From positions 4,464,001 through 4,528,000 of the forward strand of contig NC_007778.1 in assembly GCF_000013365.1 (NCBI RefSeq): a stretch of 64,000 nt of DNA, in the 5' to 3' direction. The translations under genes were made by a program, and so were the position numbers. The first letter of the stretch is position 1; each line of letters starts with the position of its first letter. This DNA comes from Rhodopseudomonas palustris HaA2 (GTDB taxonomy: Bacteria; Pseudomonadota; Alphaproteobacteria; Rhizobiales; Xanthobacteraceae). The notes under the pieces are model-generated. The model saw only the letters and a list, made by a program, of their open reading frames with translations. It was not told where the DNA came from and did not search any database. Shown here one piece after another: positions 43,983-51,404 of this stretch.

Positions 43983-45485
43983 TCAACGGTGGCCGACGAA
44001 GCACATGCCGATCGGAAACGCCGCCGCGCCACGCGCCGGCTGGCAACTCAACCCCGCCGCGCAGCGCCAGTTCCGGAAGCTCGGATCGACGGTCCCGTGC
44101 GGGTCGGCAAGGCCGCATGCCGCGCCCCAGCCGTCCATCTCCGCCGTGCCGTCGAGCGCGGTCGCGCCGCGCAATTGCGGCCGGTCGGTGAAACCGCGGG
44201 AATAGTCCGGCTGCCGGCCATCGCGTAGCGCCATGACGATATCGCGACGGCGGAGCTGATCGCCGACGAAATGCGGCGAGCCCGGCGCGACGGTCGATGT
44301 CGCCTGGTCTCCACCCCATTCGGCGCCGGGAAAATGAAAGCCGCCGATCGCCTGCGTCTGGTGGCAGCCCGAACAGGTGATGTCGTTGAGCCGTCGCGCG
44401 AAGCCGGCCGGCGAGCGGACCGTTTGCAACGCCCCGCCACTGTCGGCGGCGCGCTGCAACGCTGCGACGATATCGGCGTCGCTGAACAGCGGAGCCTGCG
44501 GCCCCGGTCCGGCGAGGCCGAAAGCAGGCCGCAGCTCCGAATCCGTGAACGCCGCCGGCGTCGCCGCGATCGCGCGGCGGGCGAGATAGGTTTCCGGGAC
44601 GATCAGCGTGCCGCGATCGAACGCCACGACATTCTCCGGCTGTAGCAGCCAGCGCTTGAATTGCGATCCGAGATCGCGATCGGCCAGCAGCCGGTCGCGA
44701 TCGATCTGGTTCTCCATCGGCGCCGCCTGATAGCGCTGCGACACCGCGTCGAAGCGAAACACCTGCATCAGATAGTCCGCGCGAAAATCGCCGCCCGTGG
44801 CGGCGGGCATCGTGGCGATCTGCAGATTGACCTCGATGCGATCGATCGCGGCCGGGCCGAGCGGCGCCAGCGGGCCATCCGCCGCGACCAGCCTGCGCGC
44901 CAGATCGGCACCTTTGTCGGGCCATTCTCCGGTCGCCAGCCAGCGCCGCGCGATCTCGCGGCAGGCGATGCCGGGCTCGGCGCCGCGCGCGCGCAGCACG
45001 ATGTTCAGCGTCATCGGCAGTCGCCGCCCGCCCGCGGCGTCGTCGATCGGCCGATAGATCAGGCGGATCTCGCCGCAACCATCGGCCGCGACGAAGCCGC
45101 GATCCATCCGATTGACGATGCCGGCGAGCACGAAGCGCGTCGTGCCCGCGGCCAGCCGGTCGCGGTCGAACAGCTTCGGCGCCCGCCCCCAATGGTCCTG
45201 CTGATAGCGCGCGAATTCGTCGTCGAGCGACGCGCGCAGCGCGGCCATCGACGGCAGCGCGAACAAGCGTTCGTTGTGCAGCGGCGCGGACGATTCCGGG
45301 TCGAGCATCTGCCGCAGGCCGAAGCCGGGATGCGTCGAGCCGTCATCCCGCTGTTCGCGCAGATCGAGTTCGCGCAGGGCCAGCGGATCGGCGATCGCGA
45401 GCCCGCGCGACAGATCCGCGGCCAGCCCGGCGCCGGGCCGCAGCAGGCCGCAGATCAGCAATGCCAGACCGAGGAAGCGTCGCAC
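43983..45485 (-). CDS. Periplasmic protein with a single c-type haem motif, unknown function
   Basis: 500 residues with a signal peptide (LGLALLICGLLRPGAGLA). One CxxCH is visible in NDITCSGCHQTQAIGGFHF near residue 390, consistent with a covalently bound haem, though a distal Met is not evident. Four or more other Cys occur, especially near the C-terminus (GAACGLADPHG, NWRCAAGLSCQP). The large N-terminal region shows no recognised enzyme motif. A periplasmic redox role is possible. Confidence 0.65.
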   Translation of the reverse strand: MRRFLGLALLICGLLRPGAGLAADLSRGLAIADPLALRELDLREQRDDGSTHPGFGLRQMLDPESSAPLHNERLFALPSMAALRASLDDEFARYQQDHWGRAPKLFDRDRLAAGTTRFVLAGIVNRMDRGFVAADGCGEIRLIYRPIDDAAGGRRLPMTLNIVLRARGAEPGIACREIARRWLATGEWPDKGADLARRLVAADGPLAPLGPAAIDRIEVNLQIATMPAATGGDFRADYLMQVFRFDAVSQRYQAAPMENQIDRDRLLADRDLGSQFKRWLLQPENVVAFDRGTLIVPETYLARRAIAATPAAFTDSELRPAFGLAGPGPQAPLFSDADIVAALQRAADSGGALQTVRSPAGFARRLNDITCSGCHQTQAIGGFHFPGAEWGGDQATSTVAPGSPHFVGDQLRRRDIVMALRDGRQPDYSRGFTDRPQLRGATALDGTAEMDGWGAACGLADPHGTVDPSFRNWRCAAGLSCQPARGAAAFPIGMCFVGHR

Positions 45486-45609
45486 GCGTGCCGTGGTCCC
45501 GAGCCGTCGTGCTGCATGGGCGCAGCGCAGGAATTGCCCGGGAATCTAAAGCAAACGGCGCAGCGTGTCTGCACACGCCGCGCCGCCGAATTCCAACCCG
45601 ACGTGACGA

Positions 45610-46587
45610 TCAGCGCGAGACGATCAGGCCGCGGCTGGTCACCACCACCCAGCGTCCGTCCTGGCGGCGGATCGCATCGACCCGGCCGAGGCCCGGCACC
45701 GGATCGCCGGCATAGACTTCGAACGTTCCGGCACGGCCGACGATCACCGCACCGCCGTCATAGACCTCGCGCAGCACCCAGCCCTCGACCGTCGGCAGCC
45801 GGCCGACATCGTTGGCCTTCGCTGCCGGCTTCGGCGGCACCGAACCGGTGACGTCCTGCGCGGCGGAGGCGACCTGCGCCGGGGCCGGCGCCGGCTTCTC
45901 GGCCTGCGCGGACCGCAACTTCTCGACGGTCTCGCTCAGTCTGGCGATCTTCTGCGCCGGCTCGGCCTGCGCCTTTTCGACTTTCTCGATTCGGTCGTTG
46001 GCCTTGGCGATCTGGGCGCTGGCGGTCTTGTCGGCGCGGTCGACGCTGGCCTTCAGCGCGGCGAGCTCGGTCTGCAGCTTGGACACCTGCTCGTCCAGCG
46101 CGCGCGCCTGCGCCTGCGCCTGGGTCGTCGCATCGGCGCTGCCGCCGACTTGCGCGAAGCCCGCGCTGGTCAGCGCGCCGCCGGCCGCGCCGGCGATCGC
46201 CGCCAGGATCACCGCGACGGCGGCCAGCGCGAGCTGCCGCTTGCCGTGTGGCTTGGCGGCCGGCTCGCCGGGTTCATCCGGCGCCTCGACCTCGATCTCG
46301 TCGTCCCAATGGCGAGACCAATCCTGTTGTCTGCGCGGCGGCGCCATGATGGTGACGTTGCCGGGGCGACGCTGGGCGATTTCACTGCTCGCGGCCTCGG
46401 CCCGCTTGGCCGGCTCGGACGCGGACTCCGCCGACGCAGCAGCCTCGCCGCCGGCGCTCACGGCCGACGCCTGTGCCGAGGACGCCTTATCCGAAGACGC
46501 CTGCGCCGAAGACGCCGATGCATCCGGCACGGCCCCGACGCCAGCCTTGTCGTCGCCGATGATGGGCTCTTTGCGATGCTCGTCCAC
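45610..46587 (-). CDS. Membrane-anchored coiled-coil protein
   Basis: 325 residues. A low-complexity Ala/Ser N-terminus (about 15-70) is followed by a basic segment and one membrane helix (LALAAVAVILAAIAGAAGGA, about 118-137). A coiled coil comes next (about 155-235, DEQVSKLQTELAALKASVDR and relatives), then a small C-terminal domain (VEGWVLREVYDGGAVIVGRA, RRQDGRWVVVTSRG). The layout resembles periplasmic coiled-coil envelope proteins common in Rhizobiales. It diverges from the GST gene. Function unknown. Confidence 0.7.
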   Translation of the reverse strand: MDEHRKEPIIGDDKAGVGAVPDASASSAQASSDKASSAQASAVSAGGEAAASAESASEPAKRAEAASSEIAQRRPGNVTIMAPPRRQQDWSRHWDDEIEVEAPDEPGEPAAKPHGKRQLALAAVAVILAAIAGAAGGALTSAGFAQVGGSADATTQAQAQARALDEQVSKLQTELAALKASVDRADKTASAQIAKANDRIEKVEKAQAEPAQKIARLSETVEKLRSAQAEKPAPAPAQVASAAQDVTGSVPPKPAAKANDVGRLPTVEGWVLREVYDGGAVIVGRAGTFEVYAGDPVPGLGRVDAIRRQDGRWVVVTSRGLIVSR

Positions 46588-46618
46588 GTCAAATCCTCCT
46601 GATACGCTTGACCATTCG

Positions 46619-46649
46619 GTAACTTTGATTACTTGCCAATCCGTTACTT
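46619..46649. promoter_or_regulatory. Repeated TAACTT/TTACTT motifs upstream of the GST gene
   Basis: TAACTT at 46620, TTACTT at 46629 and TTACTT at 46644 lie in the divergent gap between 45610-46587 and the GST gene. The core GTAACTTTGATTAC closely resembles GTAACTTCAATTATTAC at 48760-48776, over the rrf2 start. A common regulator is inferred. Confidence 0.35.
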
Positions 46650-46779
46650 CCTTCGATGCTTACGAAAATTTCAGGATTCAGCTCCCGCGCCGCGGCCGCG
46701 CGGCTTTGCGCTGCGCGCTGTCCCGCGCTAGGACAGATCGTTGCAACGGCGCATCAAGCCGCCGATCAGGGAGACGACC

Positions 46780-47391
46780 ATGAAGCTGTACGATTCGATC
46801 GGGCCCAATCCGCGCCTGGTGCGGATGTTCATCGCCGAGAAGGGCCTGACGATCCCGACCCAGAGCATCGACATCCGGGCCGGCGAGAACCGCAAGCCCG
46901 AGCATCTGGCGCGCAATCCGCACGGACAGACCCCCACTCTCGAACTCGACGATGGCAGCTTTTTGTCGGAGATCACCGCGATCTGCGAATATCTCGAAGA
47001 GAAACATCCGACGCCGCCGCTGATCGGCACCACCGCCGAGGAGCGCGCCGAATGCCGGATGTGGACGCGGCGGATCGATCTGACGATCTGCGAGCCGCTG
47101 GCCAACGGCTTCCGCTTCAGCGAGGGGCTGAAGATGTTCAAGGATCGCGTGCCGTGTTTCCCGGAAGCCGCGCCAGGGCTGAAGCAGATGGCGGCGCATC
47201 GGCTGCAATGGATGAACAGCCAGATGCAGGGCAAGGACTATGTCTGCGGCGCGCGCTTCACGCTCGCCGATTTGTTGCTGTACGGCTGGATCGATTTCGG
47301 CGCGCAGGTCGGCCAGCCGCTCGATCCCGCCAACACCGTGCTCGCCGAATGGCACGCGCGCATCGCGGCGCGGCCGTCGGCGAAGGCTTAA
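46780..47391 (+). CDS. Glutathione S-transferase family protein
   Basis: 203 residues with a thioredoxin-like N-terminal domain (KLYDSIGPNPRLVRMFIAEK, then NPHGQTPTLELDDG, with the cis-Pro and the SEITAICEYLEE glutathione-binding segment) and a helical C-terminal domain ending with FTLADLLLYGWIDFG. GGGAGACGACC precedes the ATG. It is likely to conjugate or reduce electrophiles or peroxides. It converges with a TrxR-like flavoprotein gene 23 bases on; the two share a promoter motif, suggesting a common stress response. Confidence 0.87.
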   Translation: MKLYDSIGPNPRLVRMFIAEKGLTIPTQSIDIRAGENRKPEHLARNPHGQTPTLELDDGSFLSEITAICEYLEEKHPTPPLIGTTAEERAECRMWTRRIDLTICEPLANGFRFSEGLKMFKDRVPCFPEAAPGLKQMAAHRLQWMNSQMQGKDYVCGARFTLADLLLYGWIDFGAQVGQPLDPANTVLAEWHARIAARPSAKA

Positions 47392-47414
47392 GTAGCCGCA
47401 CGCGCCGGCTGCCG

Positions 47415-48305
47415 TCAGGCGTCGGGCCACACCAGCGAGCGATGCAGACTGGCGCCGGCCCAGGCGCCGTCGGCGACCGCCAGCGACAGCGAATGCGGCA
47501 CCCGCGCCGCGTCGCCGCAGGCGAACGCGCCCGGCACGCTGGTCTGTTTCGCCTCGTCGGTTGCGATCTGCGTGCCGAACGGCGTCTCGCTCAGCGCGCA
47601 GCCGAGACTCTCGGCGACCGGCGACGCCGGCGCGTTGTGCGAGGTGGTGAAGATGCCGGCGAACGCCAGCCGCCGGCCGTCGCTCAGCACGATGTCGGCA
47701 TGACCGTCGACGCGCGCGATCGGCGAGTCCTCGATGGTCACGCCGCGCGCGGTCAGGTCGGCGCGCGCCGCGGCGTCGGGCGCCACTGCAGCGTTGGTGA
47801 ACAGCGTGACCTCGCCCCATTCCGGCAGCAATTGCGCCTGATGCAGCGACATCGGCCCGGTGGCGATCACCGCGATGCGGCCCTGGTCGAGTTCGTAGCC
47901 GTGGCAATACGGGCAGAGAAACACGCTGACGCCCCAGCGCGGCTGCAGCCCCTCGATCGCCGGCAGACGATCCGACACGCCGGTCGCGAATAGCAATCGT
48001 CGCCCGCGATGCTGCGCGCCGTCGCGCGTCGTCACGGTGAAGTCGTCTTTGCAGCCTGACGCGGCGTCGGCGACGCCGTCGATCCAGCGCAGCGTCTTGT
48101 AGGTTTCGATTTGCCGACGCGCCGAGGCGGCGATCGCCGCCGGATCGGCGCCGTCCTGGCCGAGGAAGCCGTGCGAATGCGCGGCGAAGCGGTTGCGCCG
48201 CTCACCGGCGTCGATCACCAGCACGCTGCGGCGGGCGCGCAGCAGCTGGAGTGCTGCGGCCATGCCCGCATAGCTGCCGCCGATCACGATCACGTCGTGC
48301 TGCAT
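47415..48305 (-). CDS. Thioredoxin reductase-like FAD/NAD(P) oxidoreductase
   Basis: 296 residues from the ATG at 48305 (AAAGGA upstream). The FAD-binding motif is IVIGGSYAGMAAALQLLRA. A redox-active CxxC is present in LCPYCHGYE at the position of thioredoxin reductase, and the second FAD motif is FACGDAARVP. The NADPH-binding loop (ATGPMSLHQAQL) departs from GxGxxA, so the cosubstrate is uncertain. It starts 14 bases after the rrf2 stop, forming a two-gene operon. A role in thiol redox balance is inferred. Confidence 0.85.
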   Translation of the reverse strand: MQHDVIVIGGSYAGMAAALQLLRARRSVLVIDAGERRNRFAAHSHGFLGQDGADPAAIAASARRQIETYKTLRWIDGVADAASGCKDDFTVTTRDGAQHRGRRLLFATGVSDRLPAIEGLQPRWGVSVFLCPYCHGYELDQGRIAVIATGPMSLHQAQLLPEWGEVTLFTNAAVAPDAAARADLTARGVTIEDSPIARVDGHADIVLSDGRRLAFAGIFTTSHNAPASPVAESLGCALSETPFGTQIATDEAKQTSVPGAFACGDAARVPHSLSLAVADGAWAGASLHRSLVWPDA

Positions 48306-48318
48306 GTCGATCAATCCT

Positions 48319-48759
48319 TTATTTTCGGGCGCGCTGCGCCGCGTGGCGCCGGTTGAAATCCGCCGACAGCTTCGCCAGCGTCACCTCGGCGAAGCGTTCG
48401 AGCAGCAGCGCCTCGGCGTCGACGAAGGCGCTGTCGAGCGCGGCGTTGACGACCTGCTCGACCAGACACTCCGGCGTCTCGTTGCGATTGCCGATCGCGA
48501 AGATCGCCGGCTCGCCGAGCGCCTGGTGCAAGTCGCGCAGCGTGACGGCGGCGGGATCGGCGGTGATCAGCCAGCCGCCGGACGGCCCGCGCTCGGACGC
48601 CACCAGCCCGGCCTCGCGCAGCAGTCCCATCGTCCGCCGCACCACCACCGGATGGGTGCACATGCACGCGGCGAGCTGGTCGGAGGTCATCGGTGCGTCG
48701 TGCTCCGCCATGTGCAGCAGCGCATGCAGAACCGACGACAGGCGGCTGTCTCTTTTCAT
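48319..48759 (-). CDS. Rrf2-family transcriptional regulator
   Basis: 146 residues. The winged helix reads SSVLHALLHMAEHDAPMTSD, HPVVVRRTMGLLREAGLVAS and GPSGGWLITA, the Rrf2 pattern. Two Cys lie near the HTH (AACMCTHP) and one in TPECLVEQVV; the usual three-Cys iron-sulfur cluster spacing is not seen, so it is probably a redox- or thiol-sensing member without a classical cluster. A partly palindromic AT-rich motif (48760-48776) overlaps its upstream region, which suggests autoregulation. Cotranscribed with the flavoprotein. Confidence 0.87.
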   Translation of the reverse strand: MKRDSRLSSVLHALLHMAEHDAPMTSDQLAACMCTHPVVVRRTMGLLREAGLVASERGPSGGWLITADPAAVTLRDLHQALGEPAIFAIGNRNETPECLVEQVVNAALDSAFVDAEALLLERFAEVTLAKLSADFNRRHAAQRARK

Positions 48760-48877
48760 GTAACTTCAATTATTACGAATAGAGCGCCAACGCAAGCCGG
48801 ATGATCCGGCTGATCTCTGGGGAAACGGCACGAGGTTTGCTTGAATTCGATCCATTCGCCCTTGACGAGATTGATCG

Positions 48878-49114
48878 ATGCTCGGCATTCCTCGCAGATT
48901 CAGCCATTTCGTCTACGCCGTCCTGCAATCGGGGATCACCACCGCGATCGCCTCGATGATCGCCAGCGTACCCTTCCTCGGCGAGGGGACCTTCCTGGAG
49001 CATTGGCTGGGCGCGTGGCTGGTGTCGTGGATGCTGATGCTGCCGGTCGTGCTGTTCGCGGCGCCATGGCTGCGGCGACTGACGCTGGCGCTTACCACCG
49101 AAGACCGGATCTGA
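48878..49114 (+). CDS. DUF2798 small membrane protein
   Basis: 78 residues with two hydrophobic helices: FVYAVLQSGITTAIASMIAS and LGAWLVSWMLMLPVVLFAAP. The pattern RFSHFVYAVLQSG...W...W and PWLRRLTLALT is that of DUF2798. These are short two-helix membrane proteins of unknown function. It converges with the TPM-domain gene 12 bases on. Confidence 0.8.
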   Translation: MLGIPRRFSHFVYAVLQSGITTAIASMIASVPFLGEGTFLEHWLGAWLVSWMLMLPVVLFAAPWLRRLTLALTTEDRI

Positions 49115-49125
49115 CGCCCCGCGGC

Positions 49126-49623
49126 TCAGACCACGACCGGCGCGTCGGGCAGTTCGTTGTCGCCGCCGCTGTCTTTCGGAAAATGCGCCGCCAAATGCGC
49201 GGTGATCAGTTCGATGCCGCGCAGCACGCCGGCTTCGAAGCGGCCCTGGCGGAAGGCGCTTTCCATCTCGCGGCAGATGTCCTCCCACGCCGCCGCGTCG
49301 ACCCGGCCGTCGATGCCGCGGTCGGCGACGATCTCGACGTCGCGATCGGCGAGCAACAGATAGATCAGCACGCCGTTATTGTGCTCGGTGTCCCAGATCC
49401 GCAATTGCGAGAACACGTCGAGCGCGCGCTCGCGCGCCGGCTGGTCGCGGAACAAAGGCGCGCCGTCGAGCGCGCCTTCCACCACGAACCGGATCTGCCC
49501 GGCGTGCCGCGCTTCGCTGGCGCCGATCGCGCGCTCGATGGCATCGAGCGCCGACGGCGGAAACGCCTTCTGCACCAGCCCGCGGCTGGTGAACAGATGT
49601 TTGCTGATCCGCCGGATGCCCAT
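49126..49623 (-). CDS. TPM-domain protein (YgcG/DUF477 type), no signal peptide
   Basis: 165 residues from the ATG at 49623, with GGGGAG upstream. The TPM fold is recognised from AIERAIGASEARHAGQIRFV, the segment RALDVFSQLRIWDTEHNNGV, and VEIVADRGIDGRVDAAAW followed by MESAFRQGRFEAGVLRGI. It is the third gene of a lemA-TPM-TPM operon, 14 bases after the second. TPM proteins are often encoded with LemA and may act in membrane protein quality control; a phosphatase activity is reported for a plant homologue only. Confidence 0.82.
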   Translation of the reverse strand: MGIRRISKHLFTSRGLVQKAFPPSALDAIERAIGASEARHAGQIRFVVEGALDGAPLFRDQPARERALDVFSQLRIWDTEHNNGVLIYLLLADRDVEIVADRGIDGRVDAAAWEDICREMESAFRQGRFEAGVLRGIELITAHLAAHFPKDSGGDNELPDAPVVV

Positions 49624-49637
49624 CGCCGTCTCCCCGC

Positions 49638-50546
49638 TCACCAACTCCCCGAAGCGCCGCCGCCACCGAAGCTGCCGCCCCCGCCGCTGAAGCCGCCGCT
49701 GCTGCTCGAGCCGCGCGAGCCGCCCGACCACGCGCCGCCGGGATAGATGCCGCCGCTGCGGCGGCCGGAACCGATCCCTGGTCCGCCCCCGCTGAACAAA
49801 TCGATGAACAGCGCGAACAAGAACGCCGCGAAGCCGACGATCATCGCGATCGGAAAGCCGAGCCCGAACATCCAGGCGACGCCGCCGATGATGCTGCCGG
49901 TCAGCGCCGAGGCGGCCATGCGGCCGAGCAGGCTCTGCAGGAAACCGTTCACCACCAGCGTACCGAAGATCAGCGGGATCGCCCAGCCGCTAACCTGATC
50001 GAACGATTCCGGCGACCATTCATGTTGCGGCTCGGGCGCCGGCAGCGCCTCGCCGTCGATCACGGCGATCATGCGGTCGACGCCGGCCTCGATGCCGCCG
50101 GCGAAATCGCCGGTCCTGAATTTCGGCGTGATGATCTCGTCGATGATGCGCTTGGCCGTGACGTCGGGCAGCGCGCCTTCGAGGCCGTAGCCGACCTCGA
50201 TCCGCAGCTTGCGGTCGTTCTTGGCGACCAGCAGGATGGCGCCGTCGTCGACCTTTTTGCGGCCGATCTTCCAGGCCTCGGCCACCCTTATCGCAAATGG
50301 CTCGATCGCTTCGGGCTGCGTCGTCGGCACGATCAGCACCGCGATCTGGCTGCCTTTGCGGGCCTCGAACGCCTTCAGCTTCTGGTCGAGCCGCGCGATC
50401 ACGTCGCTGTCGAGCGTGCCGGTCTGATCGACGACGCGGCCGGTGAGCTGCGGCACCGCGAGCTGCGCCTGTGCGATCGTGGTGAAACCCACGACCAGCC
50501 AGCACATCAGCGCCGCGAGCACCGAGGCCCGCGCCATCCGCATCAT
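49638..50546 (-). CDS. Secreted/membrane TPM-domain protein (YgcG type) with Gly-rich tail
   Basis: 302 residues from the ATG at 50546 (GGAG nine bases upstream); an ATG at 50567, directly after the lemA stop, is the alternative. A signal peptide (ASVLAALMCWLVVGFTTIAQ) leads to the TPM domain (VPQLTGRVVDQTGTLDSDVI and GAILLVAKNDRKLRIEVGYG, with GLEGALPD). Two membrane helices follow (about 190-240), and the tail is Gly/Ser-rich (SSSSGGFSGGGGSFGGG). This architecture is standard for YgcG proteins. Second gene of the lemA operon. Confidence 0.87.
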   Translation of the reverse strand: MMRMARASVLAALMCWLVVGFTTIAQAQLAVPQLTGRVVDQTGTLDSDVIARLDQKLKAFEARKGSQIAVLIVPTTQPEAIEPFAIRVAEAWKIGRKKVDDGAILLVAKNDRKLRIEVGYGLEGALPDVTAKRIIDEIITPKFRTGDFAGGIEAGVDRMIAVIDGEALPAPEPQHEWSPESFDQVSGWAIPLIFGTLVVNGFLQSLLGRMAASALTGSIIGGVAWMFGLGFPIAMIVGFAAFLFALFIDLFSGGGPGIGSGRRSGGIYPGGAWSGGSRGSSSSGGFSGGGGSFGGGGASGSW

Positions 50547-50567
50547 CGCCACGCGCTCCGCGCGCAT

Positions 50568-51176
50568 TTACTTCGCCGGGGCCGGGGCCGTGTTGAAGTC
50601 GACCTTGGGCGCGGTCGAGATCGCGCCCTCGTTCTCGACCGTGAAGTTCGGCTTTTCCTTGTAGCCGAACATCATTGCGGTGAAGTTGGTCGGCACCGAG
50701 CGCACCGTGACGTTATAGGCCTGCACCGCCTTGATATAGCGGTTGCGCGCCACGGTGATGCGGTTCTCGGTGCCTTCGAGCTGCGCCATCAAATTGGTGA
50801 ACAGCGCGTCGGATTTGAGCTGCGGATAGTTCTCGGTCACCACCAGCAGCCGCGACAGCGCGCTGGAGAGTTCCCCTTGCGCCTGCTGGAACTTCTGGAA
50901 GGCGGCCGGATCGTTCAGCACCTCGGGCGTGGCCTGCACGCTGCCGACCTTGGCTCGGGCGTTGGTGACGCCGAGCAGCACGTCTTTTTCCTGCTGCGCG
51001 AAGCCCTTCACCGAGTTGACGAGGTTCGGCACCAGATCGGCGCGGCGCTGATACTGGTTGACCACCTCCGACCAGGTCGCCTTGACCTCCTGGTCTTCGC
51101 TCTGGATGGCATTGTAGCCGCAATTGGTCAGGCTCAGCGTGGCAAGCGCCGCCAGCACCGTCAGAAACTTCCGCAT
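50568..51176 (-). CDS. lemA: LemA-family lipoprotein
   Basis: 202 residues from the ATG at 51176, with GGGGAGAGAT upstream. The start MRKFLTVLAALATLSLTNC has a lipobox with Cys19, so it should be membrane-anchored as a lipoprotein. The LemA core is clear: VKATWSEVVNQYQRRADLVP, NLVNSVKGFAQQEKDVL, and NRITVARNRYIKAVQAYN near the end. LemA proteins are helical bundles of unknown function, commonly encoded with TPM proteins as here. Confidence 0.9.
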   Translation of the reverse strand: MRKFLTVLAALATLSLTNCGYNAIQSEDQEVKATWSEVVNQYQRRADLVPNLVNSVKGFAQQEKDVLLGVTNARAKVGSVQATPEVLNDPAAFQKFQQAQGELSSALSRLLVVTENYPQLKSDALFTNLMAQLEGTENRITVARNRYIKAVQAYNVTVRSVPTNFTAMMFGYKEKPNFTVENEGAISTAPKVDFNTAPAPAK

Positions 51177-51294
51177 CGATCTCTCCCCGGGCGAACCGGC
51201 GCAGCATAGCATGCGCCGGGCGACAGGTTTGTCGGTTGTTGGGCCGATATGGTTCTAAAGCGGCTCAGAGCGAACAGAGCACCGTTCCAAATAC

Positions 51295-51384
51295 CGTCAT
51301 GGCCGGGCTCGTCCCGGCCATCCACGTCTTTGCTGAGGTTGAGCCTCGAAGACGTGGATGCCCGCGACAAGCGCGGGCATGACG
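51295..51384. repeat. Family G palindromic repeat
   Basis: CGTCATGGCCGGGC...GCCCGGCCAT-like hairpins at the left (CGTCATGGCCGGGCTCGTCC, then CGGCCATCCACGTCTT) are answered by AAGACGTGGATGCCCGCG and GCGGGCATGACG at the right. Nested inverted repeats of about 90 bases, 20 bases after the stop of the CoxL-type gene. Confidence 0.85.
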
Positions 51385-51404
51385 AGCGGTGATGCTGCTC
51401 CGGG

